Shown one piece after another: positions 1 through 14,200 of a stretch of DNA of 64,000 nt; within the stretch, counting starts at the first letter, position 1; the number at the start of each line of letters is the position of its first letter. The notes under the pieces are model-generated. The model ran no database searches. It saw only the letters and a list, made by a program, of their open reading frames with translations, and was not told the origin of the DNA. The stretch is from Lineus longissimus. Its lineage: Eukaryota > Nemertea > Pilidiophora > Heteronemertea > Lineidae. The DNA is taken from NCBI RefSeq assembly GCF_910592395.1, contig NC_088323.1, forward strand, positions 3,782,001-3,846,000. The letters are read 5' to 3'. A program made the translations under genes and the position numbers.

Positions 1-2624
1 GGAAAAACTTTACCTGATGGAATGTCCCTCGTTAGTTTCTCAACTCTTGAAGTGGATCAAAATTTGCTCTTCCGTACGATCAAATTTCTTGCCGAGCATT
101 ATGGGAATTCTTACGACTGGTTTGCTTTCTTTTTGGACTCAACGTACCTGAGAGGGGAGCGACTGCTTGACTTTGTATCAGACCTAAGCATTGCCAGAGA
201 TTTATTTCTTGGCGAGAATGAAGATGGGGGTGACCACTGCTCTGCTGGTGGAGGATTTATTTTGTCAAATGTAAGGATGAAATCATCTGTGATTTGAAAT
301 GGTCATATCTGTTTGTTCCTATCATTTCCTCCAAGTTGAAACCAAGACTGTCGCCACTGGACTTGTGTACACTAGTAATTTTTGTAAACAACTCCCGATA
401 TCTTACACCAATATCTTTCTTCATGACTTGTGGATTTTTAAATCATAAAAGATTGAAGTTTGTTTTGAAAAACAATTGCTTTATGGAGAGTGAACACTGT
501 CTTGTTCCATGTGCATTGTCATATTTCTTTGATTTTACTCTTTCAGTCTCTCCTCATGAAAGCAAATGCATCAATCGAGTGGTGCCACGCTCATGCCACA
601 GCCGCGGACGATAATGGCAAGAACTTGGGAAGATGCATTGAGCACGTGGGCAATGTCAAGTGTAAATCACTGGAAAAGGTACATGTATAAATCTTAAGTT
701 TGAGTAGAAATTCATGCTTTTAGGCTTTTGGTTTATTCTTGCAAAGTTTTTAAGTGTCCGTCATTCTAATTGTATGACTCTGAATTGCAGGAAAGGAAAT
801 TCCAAGCACACAACGTGGGGAAGATCCAAATTGACTCTCTTCTCAAAGACCAGTTGCAGCTTGATGCAGTCCATCAGAGTTTGACTGTCTACCCATTCAG
901 TGATGATAAAAGTATCTACAAAATTCACAGGTAGGTACAAGAATGGTGTGGCTTGTTTGCCCGGAATAGGGTAGGCCTTCCAACTTGCCAAGCTGGCCTG
1001 TCAGTTGATTATAGCGCTAATCACACACTCTGATTGTCATTTACTTGAGCATCCGTGATGACTCTAGGAGTCATTGAGTAGCGATCTAAGCTTTCGTTGT
1101 CAGATGCTTAACAACATAGTTACGGGGCTGCGCATGGGTCTAAAAGAGTTATTGCAGAAGATGACAAATCTGACTGGTTTATTTTCATTTCCAGGCATGT
1201 CTCGCAGTGGGAAGTTAACGAGACCTTGAAGGAGATTGAAATACTGAAGAAAGAAATAGAAGAGACAAGTGTCTTCGCACCCGATGGGAAAGCATCTGTG
1301 CCATGGCCAATAGGCTCTGCCCCACAGTACAAATCCAAGAACAGGCATCACACAATTCGTTGGGATTACTTCACCGAGTCGGAGGCCTACTTCAAAGATG
1401 AGTGGTCTGTCGCCACACCACATGCAGGTATTTTACTTTTTTAAACCAGTGATAAGATTTGTGGTCGGACTTCTACATTAGATTCACAAAAGTCTCACTT
1501 TCCCTTCATTCAAACTGATCGATGTTTTTATTCTGACAGGTGCAGACCGGGAAGACATTGATGATATCATAGTTAGAGTTAAGAGAGCCTTGCAGGAAAA
1601 TCCTAATGGTCCGCTAGAATATACGAGACTTATAAATGGATACCGTCAATTCGATCCTGTCCGAGGGATGGAATACTTTTTAGACGTCGTTGTGACTGAC
1701 CAGACGAAAAAGATTACCAAGAAACGAGTGCATATTCTAAAACCATTAGGAGAGGTGGAGATCGTCCCAATGCCGTATGTGACGGAAAATTCCAGAGTGA
1801 ATTTAATATTGCCGGTCACTTTAGAAACTAAAACAAGCTTTACAGACTTCATGGAAAAATATGCTAACATTTTTATGGAAGTGGGTGAAAATACTTATCT
1901 ATTCATCGCGTTCTATTACAAAACCGGAGTCCCAATGACTGGAAAAGCAGACCCATATACATTGCTCAAGTCCATCATTACCTACTATGAAAATAAATAC
2001 CACAACAGTGCCAAGATCTCTTGGATGAATGTCCAGTCTGATTCAACTCATACTTTTGACCTCATCGATCACCTAGCCAATAAGTTAACCCAAGAATCAT
2101 TGATTTTATTGAGCACTCCTGGATCTGACATTGACATTGAGTTTATCAATCGCGTACGCATGAATACGATTCAAAAATGCCAGGTTTATTTCCCCATAGC
2201 ATTTTGGCAATATAAGCCAAATATCGTCTACGACCAGAAGCCGTATCCCTCAACAATTGAAATCGAGGGAAAACTGGGTCATTTCGACAAAAATCAGTTC
2301 GTCCATGCAAGTTTTTATTTGAGTGATTACAATACTGCACGTTCTGAAGCAACCAGGTTAAAAAAAGATCTGCCTAAGATGGATTTGTACGATTTGTTCC
2401 TTCAGTGTCATACATTGCATGTTTTTCGTGCAACGGAGCCAAATCTGCGTCATCATTTTGTCGAGCATCGTTGCAATCCTCTCGCCAGCGAAGGCGAGTA
2501 TCATCGGTGTTTGGCGAGTCGAGCAAATGGATTGGCGAGTAGCAAAGCACTGGCTTTGTTGTTATTAGAAGGTCAAGGTCAAGGCCAGTCAGCCTGGGAT
2601 TATAAATCATTGAAACTTCATTAA
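1..2624 (+). CDS. CHPF: Chondroitin polymerising factor-like glycosyltransferase (CHPF/CHPF2 family), 3' part
   Basis: Family role: a Golgi type II membrane protein that pairs with chondroitin synthase to extend the GlcA-GalNAc backbone of chondroitin sulfate. Exons read here: 1-270 (open at the window edge), 547-678, 791-930, 1195-1427, 1540-2624. All junctions are GT/AG, phases agree, and they give 619 residues ending in TAA. Human CHPF has about 775 residues, so roughly 150 N-terminal residues lie to the left. Landmarks shared with CHPF are WDYFTE, an L-NGYR-FDP-RGMEY block, PYVTE-SR, and the C-terminal LHVFRATEP and YHRCLAS region. This C-terminal pattern fits CHPF/CHPF2 better than catalytic CHSY1/3. 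At the expected N-terminal DDD metal site the sequence reads FLDSTY, as in the degenerate site of CHPF. The second domain still has an acidic SDIDIEF. CHPF and CHPF2 cannot be separated here because they arose by vertebrate duplication. Confidence 0.93.
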
Positions 2625-2813
2625 AATTCAAATTGCAATGGCTTTTCAGCAGGTGGGGGGACAAAATTTGTATCTTAAGGATTACCCCTTTAGCTGGGTA
2701 CTGCCTGGAGTATTTGATCCTTGCCCTCTTTCTCACTGTAAGGACCAATTCTTCAACAACGTCTGGTGCATAGACAGTAAAACTTGTAAATTTTGTGTAT
2801 GGTTTTGGCATTT

Positions 2814-2819
2814 AATAAA
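2814..2819 (+). terminator. Polyadenylation signal of the CHPF-like gene
   Basis: AATAAA lies 190 bases after the stop codon, followed by T-rich sequence. It is the first canonical signal downstream, so a short 3' UTR ending near 2835-2860 is likely. Confidence 0.7.
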
Positions 2820-3050
2820 GTCGTTGATTATTTGTTTAATTAAAGAGTTGTGGTGCTTTAATTCACACTACATAGAATAGGGTGTGTGTACAGAGTTCAT
2901 TGGTTTCGTAAAAACCAGTCTGCAGGCAAAACCTCGACTCACTTTTGCGACAAACATGAACGACACACCAATGATTCAGTGGCTGGTGAACTGAGCCACA
3001 GGGAACTTGACAAACTTGAGCTTATTTGCAGTGTCGACAAACTGATAAGT

Positions 3051-3112
3051 TTTGCCTTGGATTGAACCTGGGACCACATGACAACTACCATCACTACACC
3101 ACCACGGTTCCT
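3051..3112 (-). mobile_element. tRNA-derived SINE remnant (head part)
   Basis: On the minus strand a pol III A-box-like GTGGTGTAGTGA (about 3092-3103) is followed at the right distance by a B-box-like GGTTCAATCC (3059-3068). It does not fold as an intact tRNA gene, so a SINE head is the better reading. Confidence 0.5.
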
Positions 3113-4980
3113 TCTCTTCAGAGAACAAAACTATCAACAACACAATACATCTACAAGTACATGAATGACTTTAATTGTGGTTGCAATATTTTACATTCTA
3201 CATACAATTGCAGTGGATGCATCCCAAGGTTACAGTCATGACCTTGAGGTTCAAGGTCATTGGTTCTGAACATGCAGGAAATGGGACATTCAGCTAACAA
3301 TATACACATCTATATCAAAAAGGCACATTTTATCTCGAATATGCAATAAAATTCAACTGGAGATTCTTGTACTCAAATATGAAGAGAAGTTAATAGCCCA
3401 TTGCAAAGTCGTGTCGAAATAAGTTGTTCCCTTGCAGCTGGTTTACATAGGAGTCGCGTTGTCACAGTTCACGTGTTGCATGTCACTTGTCACAATCATG
3501 TTTTAAACTGACTTGGGTTCGACAACATGACATGAGGGTGAAAAGTGACACCATGAATCCTATGTAGCCCTGTCTCTGGTAATAACTTGTTCATTCCCCA
3601 TGTCACGCATTACAAATGACAAGCGACAACGTCAACTCTATGTAAACCCGGCCGAAGGAGTGGTTATACTTGTATGTATCTGTGTTTATACAGGGCGCCC
3701 AGTTATAAAGAACAGCAAGTCCAAAATCATAACAGGACACTTTTTTTTGGACCAAATCAGTCATACCGCAAGCACATCTATTTCCACTGAAACAAATTTA
3801 ACACGTTCAACAAGAACCCTTTACAAAACAAATACCGGTATTGAGCACTGATTTTAACAATAAACTGGTTTTGAATGAACACTGTGAAGAGTTGATCAAT
3901 TCCTCAAAATCTGAATGTGTCCATTTTAGGAACTCCTTTTCTCAACAACCAAAAGATTTGAACACATTTGAAACAATCTGAAATAACGTTTATAATAACA
4001 GCCAAGTTGGAGCACGGAAGGCACATTGACTCCCAACAGCATATTAAACAAATTAAGCAGACAATTTAAAATCAGCTGAATGAATAGACCAGGAACTTGT
4101 GGAAGACTACATACTGCACCAAGTTCTTAAGTTCGTTTGCTTTTCATGTTAAGACTAGGGTTCAACAGTCCCCATTGTATAATTTTTCACCATCATTGGG
4201 TGTCAGACTATCTGAAGAATGCCAAGTAATAATCTGACCATTGCGACCATCCCATAACTGATGGTCAGGAGCTACTTTTAAGCTATTAGTGCATTTCATA
4301 TGTTTTCAAGACACCACTTGAATTCCATGATAGAGACCTCGGCTATGGCAGGAATATTTCTCGGTTCCAGGAAGCAAAGCAGATTTCAACACATAATACA
4401 TTACATAGGCGGAGAAATTTATACACCATTCAGGAGCAGAATTGAATAATCTGTATATACAGCAGAGAAGATACGTTATGTCAGGTATCATCTGAAGCAA
4501 GCAGTCGGTATATAAAGCAGTCACAAGTGTGACATCCACATGAACTGTAGGCCTACTACAGATGCAGTATCAAACTAGTGCAAGCAGTGGCTTTGGCCAA
4601 CTACAGTTATAATGTACTCAACCGTTTAGAATCATCTATTTCAATTTTTTCAAACCTCTCAAGATATCTGCATCCACAGCATTACCAATACAAAATGTAC
4701 ATTCTATTTTCCCTACTACAGGAAGGACTATGAAGCATATATTATTTTACATACTATGTACAAGTATAGTAATGATTCGCTCTGACTTAAGCTCTCTCAA
4801 CTACAGAATGCACGGAAAAAAATGTTTTGTGCTGTTCTTTCTGCAGCGGAAGCTTGCACACATTTAGTTGTATTACATTGAAGTGTACAAAGTGCATGCA
4901 CACAGGGAGGCAAACCTTAGCACTCAGGCAACTAATTTACATCAGATAATGTCAAAATATACCAATATCAACCCTCTTTT

Positions 4981-4986
4981 TTTATT
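4981..4986 (-). terminator. Candidate polyadenylation signal of FMNL
   Basis: TTTATT on the plus strand is AATAAA on the minus strand, about 305 bases downstream of the FMNL stop. Other AT-rich hexamers lie further on, so the true 3' end is uncertain. Confidence 0.35.
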
Positions 4987-5290
4987 GCTAACAAACTGCT
5001 CGCCTAAAACCCAGATACTTTATATTTCTATTGCAAAGATGTGTCTCACGTATAAGTAAGAGACATAAGTACTAACTTGGTTACAATATCTTATTCAATC
5101 ATATCCGAGATGAACACATTTGTCAAAAACTAATCCAGCATTTCCACTTTCTCTTTTTTTCGCTAGTGACTAGGATTATCATAGCAACCCATTTTGGCCA
5201 ATCATGAAATTTTCACAGCTCAAATGTTGACAACAATGTTTCCGCATATATCAGAATAACCTATCTATTGCGGCTCCCTCTTTTATCAAT

Positions 5291-8200
5291 CTAAAATGCT
5301 TCATCCATGTTCTTTGACGCACGAATATTAACCTGGTTTTTTCGTCGTTGACTCCTTCTCACCGCATCGGCACGGCGGTAAGGCTCATTCTTCAAGTCTG
5401 AAAACAACATTGGAAAGATTAAGACAACAAATCTGGAAAAAATTTGGGGGAGATATTTTTTCTACATCACAAACCAACATGTGTATGGTGGTTTTCTGGT
5501 GGCCCCTTGTTCAGGTTGGCACCCCAACAAGCTATTTGGCAAGTCCTCAATAGCCTTATCTTCATTTGAAGCTTACCTAATAGGATATCTTCTAAAGCAC
5601 CATGATACACCTCGTCCTTGCCAAGTAGTTTCTTCTCCCGGATCTGTCCTTGTTTCCGCTTCAACTCCGTCACGACGGCCTCCTGCAGAGAAAGGGTTTA
5701 TGATTAAAAAAACAAAATAATCTCTTCACTCGTCTCTTGTTTATTTTCCTCCATAAATACTGGATTTTCTAGTGATGACAGAACATGCAGTGATTTGGTC
5801 AGGAGGGTGAATGGCCATCAGGCATAGTATGAGAACACCACCAAACCCAGACTATCGGTCTGGTTTGGGGTTCATGCTCAATTGGTATTGACCTTGAACT
5901 GATCTAGCTGTGTTTGTATCCAGATTTGAAACCAACCACAGCAAAAACGTCTTTATATTTCATGTTTTTGCAGAGTCCATGCATCACCAGTAAGAAGGAT
6001 CTGTCAATGGCTCACCATGGGCCACAATGCTTAATTAATGATTGAGCTGAATACTCCTTATCAAAATAACAAAATTGATAACATGATCAGTTCCAGTTCA
6101 AAACCAGTTCTCTAACCCAGCCAGGCTCCTGACCATGGCTTCACATGCCGAGTATCTCAAACATGTTCTGACCGATTGTTTCACCTTTTTGTCCTTCTTC
6201 CTATCAGCATCCGGGGGCGGTTGTTGGGCGGCCAATTCCAGCTTGCGCCGCGTATCAATATCTTGCTCAGCTTGCTGCAATCCAAAGACAGAAACATGAG
6301 AAATTTGGGGGCGCAGTCACTTGGGTACCATTTCAGGACTCATCAAAAGGTCGGTCTTTATATCAGAAAAATAACAAACGAGATGAAACGACCACAGCGA
6401 AAACCAATCACATCTCGAAAGCCACAAAACCTCTTACCTTCCAAGCTTTAGCAAATCGCACAAACATGGAGAAGAAAGTTGTTGGTGCTAACGTGCGGGG
6501 ATTCTCGCCAAAGAACTCAACAACAGCCGAATATGCCTCCTGAAAATTGTAAAGAATACAACGCTTAGTTCTTTTTGCCAGTAATTAAATTTAAAAGTCA
6601 TGATTTTTCAATGTCTGATTCTCTTGTTCGAAGCATTTTGTCATCAAATTCTTTTACTTTTAGTTCCCCCCAAGAGCCACGCCAGTTCATCCAGAAATAC
6701 AATACTTGGTTCACTTCGAGATCTGACCTAGACCCTATTGCGTGCGAACCAATAGTGTAAGCCACTAGACTACGAGGCTCCTCAAAAACAGCACCAAATC
6801 TTACCTTGGCTGTCTTGGCATCAGCCTGCAACTTCCTCAACTTATCCTCAGCGTTCACAAAGAAATCTTTCAGCACCAGATAAGAGTCGCGGGAATCTTT
6901 CCGCAATGCGTATTCCCGCCGAACCAACTCCATTCCTTTGACTAGATCATCAATATCTGTGGTTATGTTCTCCATAGAAACTGAAATAAACAATGACAAT
7001 AACTTTTTAATCGTCACAGAAACGTGTATAAGCAAAGGCCTAGAAACTCATGTCCAGTATCCTGCGGATAGCTCTTCACAGAAGTCTCATACAAAGGACT
7101 GTAAAGAGAGAAAAATATCACCCCCAAGAAACCCACGCTGGTCTACTCATTCGAAGTGACAAAACCGGCCCTACCTGATGCTGCCTTCTCTATGAAACGC
7201 AGCTCATTCTCGAAATTCTGCAGATCAGGGAACGATTGTCTGACCGTCTCAACGATGTAATGCAGCAACGTCATCTTCTTATCTTGTGACTTTGTATCAA
7301 GGAGCTGAAGAAGAAGAAATTAACCACATGATGTGTTGTGTTGTTCTGAAATTTCAAGATGGGTTTATAGTCTGATATCAACTTTGGTAGAGGTTATCAT
7401 CCCACTTGACACTTTAACCCTGGCCGAGGAAGCTAAGTGAGAAGAACAGACGTACATAGAATCTCACACTGACTGTGGGGTGGGAACCAGGGACCTCTGT
7501 ACGTACCATGTCTAAACTCTGTATCTTAAAGCCATAGACAACTCCTCTCTTTGCACTGTTCATGTAGTTACCAAATGCAAGAATGACCTGAAATATACAA
7601 GGGTAATTACATCAGAGAAGAAGAAATTGTATCAGAAAAGAGAAATTTTGGAATATCATTCTAGAGCAAAAGAGTTTAAAACGTGGGCCACTCACCTCTA
7701 ACAGTTTCCGCACTTTGTGGGAATTTTTAATGGACATGGAAGCTGTGATTATGGCATTCAATTGCTGGAAAATGAAACAGAAATACCTGTAATAGACTGT
7801 TAAATACTAACTGTATATGAGCAGGATGCTACCTGGCAAGATGGACACGAGGATGCAAGGACAACCGTGTGAAGAGAGTCACATTATCACTCCCACACGA
7901 CTAAGGACTTACCTAGAAACGCCATCAACTCAAATTGGAAAACTGAAGAAAAGGATTTATACACAATTTCCACTACTTACTGGCTGTAATGAGTGAACAT
8001 TCTCGAAGAAGTTTCCGACGTAATTCATGATCTGCAACTTCTGCTGTAGTCTCTCAATCTTGTAAAGCTGGAATGAGAAGGTAATGAAGTGAGTTTCAGT
8101 GGATCAGTCAACTGCAGGTCTTACATTCATAAACTGCTGAGCAGATTCCCCTGTGAAAGGACACCTGGTGGGAATCTGCCAAACTAAAACTTGCGAAATT

Positions 8201-11200
8201 TTGCAACGCCGCAAAAAACGAATGCCAAAATCAGTATCTGCAATCAAAGGTGTGAAATACCCCGACGCACCATGAATATAAACTGGTCCTCCTCTGCTAA
8301 CATGTTGATTGGTTTTCGTTCTTTCTCGTATTCTTTGAACGCTTTGACTTCCTTCTCGTTTGGTATCATCCGTCGTAAGATGTCGACAAGTTCGAGGTGT
8401 AATATCTTCAGATCGAAACTGAAATGCAAGACAAATATCAATTTTGATCAATTTCTACAAACTTTGATCCAAGTGCGGCGGACGACAGATGTGGGACAAG
8501 ACACGATAACTTGAGCTCATCCATGTGAGCAAAAAATGCTATCAATGTTATCAAGGAAGATACGAACCTGTTTATTGCTCGTGTTAGCTCTTCATTTGGC
8601 AGCTGGAGTTTACGTTTGGTGATGGCTGGAAGAAACACAATATATTGATTAGATATCGATTCCACCAACAAATTTTTACGTATAATTTCTTCCCATAGTC
8701 TTCATTTATGCTCCATTCTTCGCTACCTGGGTTAACAGACTTGAGGCAGTGAAACCTCCATGTGGAACTATCATTTTTGGAGGGAAAAAAACTTTTTCTA
8801 CTTACCAACATTTCTTGTACGCTGCGGTTCCAACAAACTCATCAACGATGGTTTCCGCGACCGTCGCATTGTACGAGGCGTATTATCTACCTCATCGTTG
8901 TCCATGATGGCGCCACCTATCCTAAACGAATCTTCGAAGTGGTTGAAATTGATAAACTTCATGAGCTTCTCGTCATTTAGGTCGGCGAAGACGGTTCCTT
9001 TAACCTGTTGAGGTTTGAGTGGCGCCCAGTTCAAGATGGGCAGCCGGTATTTTGGCTGGATTGAGCGTTTTATTGTCATGGCTGAAATTAAAATGAATGA
9101 GATGAAATCATCCTAGTAATCTTGATCATCATCATCATATCATCATCAACACGCGTTTACTTCATAGCTGTGGTAGACCTTTGCATTCAATTTGCTTGCC
9201 CTCACATGACAGAGTCATGCTTCGAGATTCTTTGATAGAAGTATGAAAAAAATTTGAGAATTTTTTTCCAGATTCAAAAAATTCAGAAATCGGGATCAAT
9301 CTGGAAGTAAAGATTCTCATTCAGGCATGAGTTTTCTCATATTTCAAAGACTTACAAGGCATTCCCGGCATCATCATCCCCGGTGGTGGAGGTGGAGGAG
9401 GGGCCCCCGGTCCTGGGGGTGGGGGTGGGGGTGGAGGAGCCATCGGTCCAGGGGGTGGTGGTGGTGGTGGTGGTGGCGCAGTCACCGAGGCTGGGGCCGC
9501 CGTTGACCTGGGACTCGAAACGTTATTATCTGAAACATAACAATAAGGACGAATAAATGTCAGAACTTCGTGCATGTAGCAACAATTCCAAAATCAGTCA
9601 TCTTGCGACAAGAATAATCATGCCCAGCGACTAGTTTTACATGTTACTGCAGACTAGATATCTTCTCATCGTTCATCACAGCAGTAATTTTTGCAGTTCG
9701 CTGTGATTAAAACCACTTGTTTGCATTGCGCGAACAAGGATGAAACCATATCTACTAACTTTTAATATTTTTGCGTAATTCCTCAAGCTCCAATAATCGT
9801 GAATCGAGTGTTTGTTGGAATTCCTCATCCTTGTCTGTGACAACCTTTCGTAACGTATGAACCTCCTCCTCCTGGCGTTCCGCCAAATTACGCAGATTTT
9901 CATTATCGACTAATGCTTCTTGTAACTGTCGTTCTAATTCGATTATTTTGAGTAATGATTCTTCCTCCAGATCTTGAAGTTGTTCCGATGCCTGAAAATA
10001 ATACACAGGTGACAAATTCATTCACCACTTGGATTGTTCACAGGTGATGCCTTTCATGGACAGAGCCAACTAATTTTGATTTTGGCAGATTACAAAATGT
10101 TGCTTATGCTGGAAAGATTCGGTTGTGTATAATTCGTACCAAAATGATCTTAAATTATTATCAACACGCCAATAAAATAAGGAATAAAGCAATGTTAAAT
10201 TGTTTCCCCGAAACCGCTATAAACAAAACAAAATTGCTACAATATGAAAAATCAGCCATCAAAAATTGGAGATTGATAAACATGAAAACCCAATTTATAT
10301 TGAAACAACTTCCTCATTAACATTCGCCCTGACATGAATTTCGAAATATCAGGTCATCTTATGTCATAACAAATACCCAACAACAACAAGGAAACAATTA
10401 AAAGAAAATGAAGAAACATTTAAAAACCAACCAATTGAAATTGAACTTGAGAAGTTTAGATTTTGATCAGAGAACGAGAACATGGTGATTATTTTCTCTC
10501 ATCAAGTCCAGTGGACTGTTTTGTATTATTGTTCCTAGGCATACCAGACATTAAATGAGACACTGTTTCAATGCATTTCCGACAACAGTAACAAGACACG
10601 CATTTTCAAAATGCCACCTCATCCTCGGATCGAAATTTGAACCTCTCTAATAACAGAAGTGAAGCTCACCACTTTCATGCCACAACTAAACTGTTGATTT
10701 CAGAATTATCTCAATTAATGACCATAGTTAAAAGGAGTGGTTAAAGTGAAACTAAAGAGAAATATATAAATACATCAGGTCCTTTGAGCACTACAAAGCT
10801 CTTCGAATACACTATCAATGCACAGTTCTTATGACTGATTGATGCCAAGACTGTCTACTTGCTCTTGTCAGCGACGATTCTTGTTCTGAATTGCACTAAT
10901 GCCAGTGTGTTCCAAGCCAAGTAAACTTACGTGTGAAAGAGATTCTTCTAGTTCTTGCACCCGTTCTAAGGCCGAGTTTTTCACCTCAGAGTCCTCTACC
11001 AACATGGCCACATCAATCATGTTCTCGAGGTACGCCTGAACTTGGATGTGTAACCGGTCGCTTTCCGTATACCGTAATTTCTGTTGAAGAGAACATGATT
11101 TTCAAAGAGGAGTTTCAGAGGAATTGCCTCAAGAAGACACTGGTTGAGTTCTGATCGAATAATTTGCTCTGAGGAACGGTTTTGGCGAGACTTGTAGGCA

Positions 11201-14200
11201 GGAGCCAGGTACCTCAGACTGAGTTGTATGACGTAGACCTCTCAAAACAGTACTTGTCCAGAAATATAAAGTTCAGCAGCAGTTTTACCCTCTGCATTAA
11301 GCCTCTTCTCAGACAGTATTTCAACACTATCTTTTGCAAGAGGTGCAATTCCTTTCTTTCCTGCTGCAATCTTTGTGATCTCAACACCTGAACTTTATTC
11401 TCACTCACCCCTAAGAAGTCATCGAGGCCTATCTGTGTGAACTCATACTGCAGGTGAATGCGGAAGTTCATCTCATCAACCGAATGGACCACGATGTTGA
11501 CAAACTGCATACAGGCAACCTGGAAACAAAGATTGTTTTATAGAAAAATTTTCTGAGCATGGAGATCTAGGCTGCCTGATCTGAGCTCTCAAACGGGTAT
11601 TGAGTTTTGATTCAAGAGCAATCTAATAAAAACTATAACCCACCATAAAATCTATGTGAAAATCTTCATGGTTCCCGAAATACTCCATGAGCGTTTGAAA
11701 CCGATATCGTTCCTGGCAGACTTCTTTGAAATTATCAAATGCAAATAAGATGATTTCGTGTCCTCCGCTGACCAAACACACCGCGGCCAACAGCTCAAGC
11801 ACCAGCGCTTTCGTCCTGAAATCATAATAAAAGATCTCTCATGAAGAATGAATTGAAAATCACTGAATTGAAGATCCTCTTCGCTGAGAGAGGACACAAG
11901 ATCTGGAACCAGAAGACCCAAAATACAATTTCACGGTTAAATCAATCGTACTTTGCATTCAACTTACCGGAGACTTTTATGATTTAAACTGAGCGCTATA
12001 CAGTTGATGGCCTCTTTGTGGGCGATCACAAGGTTGAAACCATACTGGAATAGAAATGCGAGAGATTAGAACATCCCATCTGTGGAGTGATGACACTCCA
12101 AGATCAAAACCACAACAACCGATGCGAGTGTTAGGATTCACGTTGTTACTTGTGACATGTCACTTGTATATTGAAGTCTACAGCAGTGTGAGTGTACAAC
12201 AATGTGAGTCTACCCTGGCGTGACTCTTTGCCGGCGAGAATCTATCCCAACATGAATCTACCCATTAAAACAAACTTACCTGATGGTTCATGATAGCACG
12301 AAGACACATTATACAAACATGGACGTCATCCCGTGCCTCACCGATATTCAACTTTTTGTCAAATATCCGTGTGCTCATCCGACCCCTTCGTATTGAAGGA
12401 CTTTTGGAATGTGAGCGCTTTAAGCTGCGATTTGGCGGACTTTTGGTTGGACTCTCTTCACTTTCATCCGACGCAGACGAGTTTTGAAGCATCTGTTCCC
12501 TGAAGAACAAATATCTGACATTTTATTAAACAGTTTGGTGTCTATCAGGGCTGTTGCTGGACAGAGTCAATGATACCTATTTTCCTTTGGGAGGACACAA
12601 AAACTGCTCCAAAGGAATTTTAATCTAGGCCTAGGGTGTTTTTCTCTAATTCTAGGCCCTATTTATAAATGAATCTTACCTCATAACAATTTGTGAAAAG
12701 TGTAGATAATCGACAAGGACGTCTAAACCTTGGTTCTCCTCCGAAAGGAATTCCCTCACCCATCTGAAAAATATCACATTCTAGAATATTACAAAATGCA
12801 TGTATGTACAGTAAATGAAATGAAATGGTAACATTTGTGTCATTTTTTTCATGAAATGGAGTATAAGCAGCAGGGTCAGAGGTTGAAACGACAATCTTAC
12901 TCTATGTGATTGGTCCGTAGAGATATTTCAAGGTCCCGCAGTACTTGTGTTGAGGTAGCGTCACCCAGCATTTTCCGTTTCTGTAATAACACAAAGTTTA
13001 AATCATTAGATTAGAAACAGGTGTCCGTTTGGTTCAAGAAGCCTGAATCTTATGGTCTTATACTCCCTCTGATTTGAGTGTAGGGTTAAGGGTATACATT
13101 TTAATAAAATGCAAAAAATCTTCGTGGTCAAGATAATGCAAACACCTAGGTGGTCAAGATAAGGTACACGACGCACTCAATTTAGAATCATCAATATTTT
13201 TTTTAATATTATAAACTGCTGTCCTAGGAATAGGATTCAGTCCTCGAAGGAGTATAAGGAACTGTCTTCTGGTCAATCCCACCAGGATGCCATAGCAGTG
13301 CTAGGTGGCTGGCTGTCATCCCCATGAAACAATGGAAGGCTACCTCCAATGGCCCTCACCTTGTTGATCATCAAATGTATTATACAAGTTAGATTAGTTG
13401 ATGATATTATTTCTCAGTTGTCCATCTGACAACATATATCTTGTCAAATGTTCCAAGTTTAATATGTTAAAACAGGACAGGTTAAAGGTTAAACTCTTGC
13501 TCTGATCTGACTAGACTTATCACACAAGTTAAATGTTAAACCCTTGCTTTGCTGCAACCAGCCCTTTCAGACAAGTGTCTGATAGGGCTGGCGTGCACTC
13601 AATAAGACATTCAACATACTACGTATATTCAAAATACAAACATTTCGAACATTTTCAATAGAGAAACACAACGTTCACAAGTTTGACCCTAGGACACTAT
13701 TTTGCTCACATATTTCCTCCCTCACAGGTTTGTTATAAGCAGTTGAGAGGGGATATTTTTGGTCGTGGGACTTCACGTCTTCTAAAGCTGTTTTATAGCA
13801 AGCAGATCTTCGCACTTTATAAAAGATGTTAGCAAAACATTATAAGCAACATTATTATGTCCTAGAGAAATACCTGTGAAAATTTACTTAACTCTCAAAC
13901 ATAAATTCAAGAAAAAACAGTATATTTCTGGACTGTCTAGAACCATCATCAATACAAACATTTCTAAGGCAAACAATATATTTTTGTCCATGCTAGATAT
14001 GGAAAAAGACATAAGAAAATGTTCACGCTCAAAACAATTACCCACACTTAAGTATTTCAAAATGATCTCAATTTCACGATGACCAACAAAAAATGCACAA
14101 ATCACGCCAACTACAGCCGAAAATCTCACTAAAAATATTCTACCTTGTAATTCTCACTGTAATGAAACAAACTATGAATGAGAGTCAATGTAGCATATTG

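Larger units (their letters stand above)
2850..5290. other. Intergenic region between convergent CHPF and FMNL; probably holds the FMNL 3' UTR
   Basis: There is no coding signal on either strand, only short unrelated ORFs. The stretch is AT-rich and contains one tRNA-like SINE remnant (3051-3112). On the minus strand an AATAAA (TTTATT at 4981-4986) lies about 305 bases past the FMNL stop and is a plausible 3' end for that gene. Confidence 0.6.

Noticed and set aside
9321-9575. FH1 exon read as a separate proline-rich protein starting at the upstream ATG
   Set aside because: A TTTCAG acceptor at 9530-9535 and a GTAAGT donor at 9355 mark it as an internal FMNL exon in phase with its neighbours.
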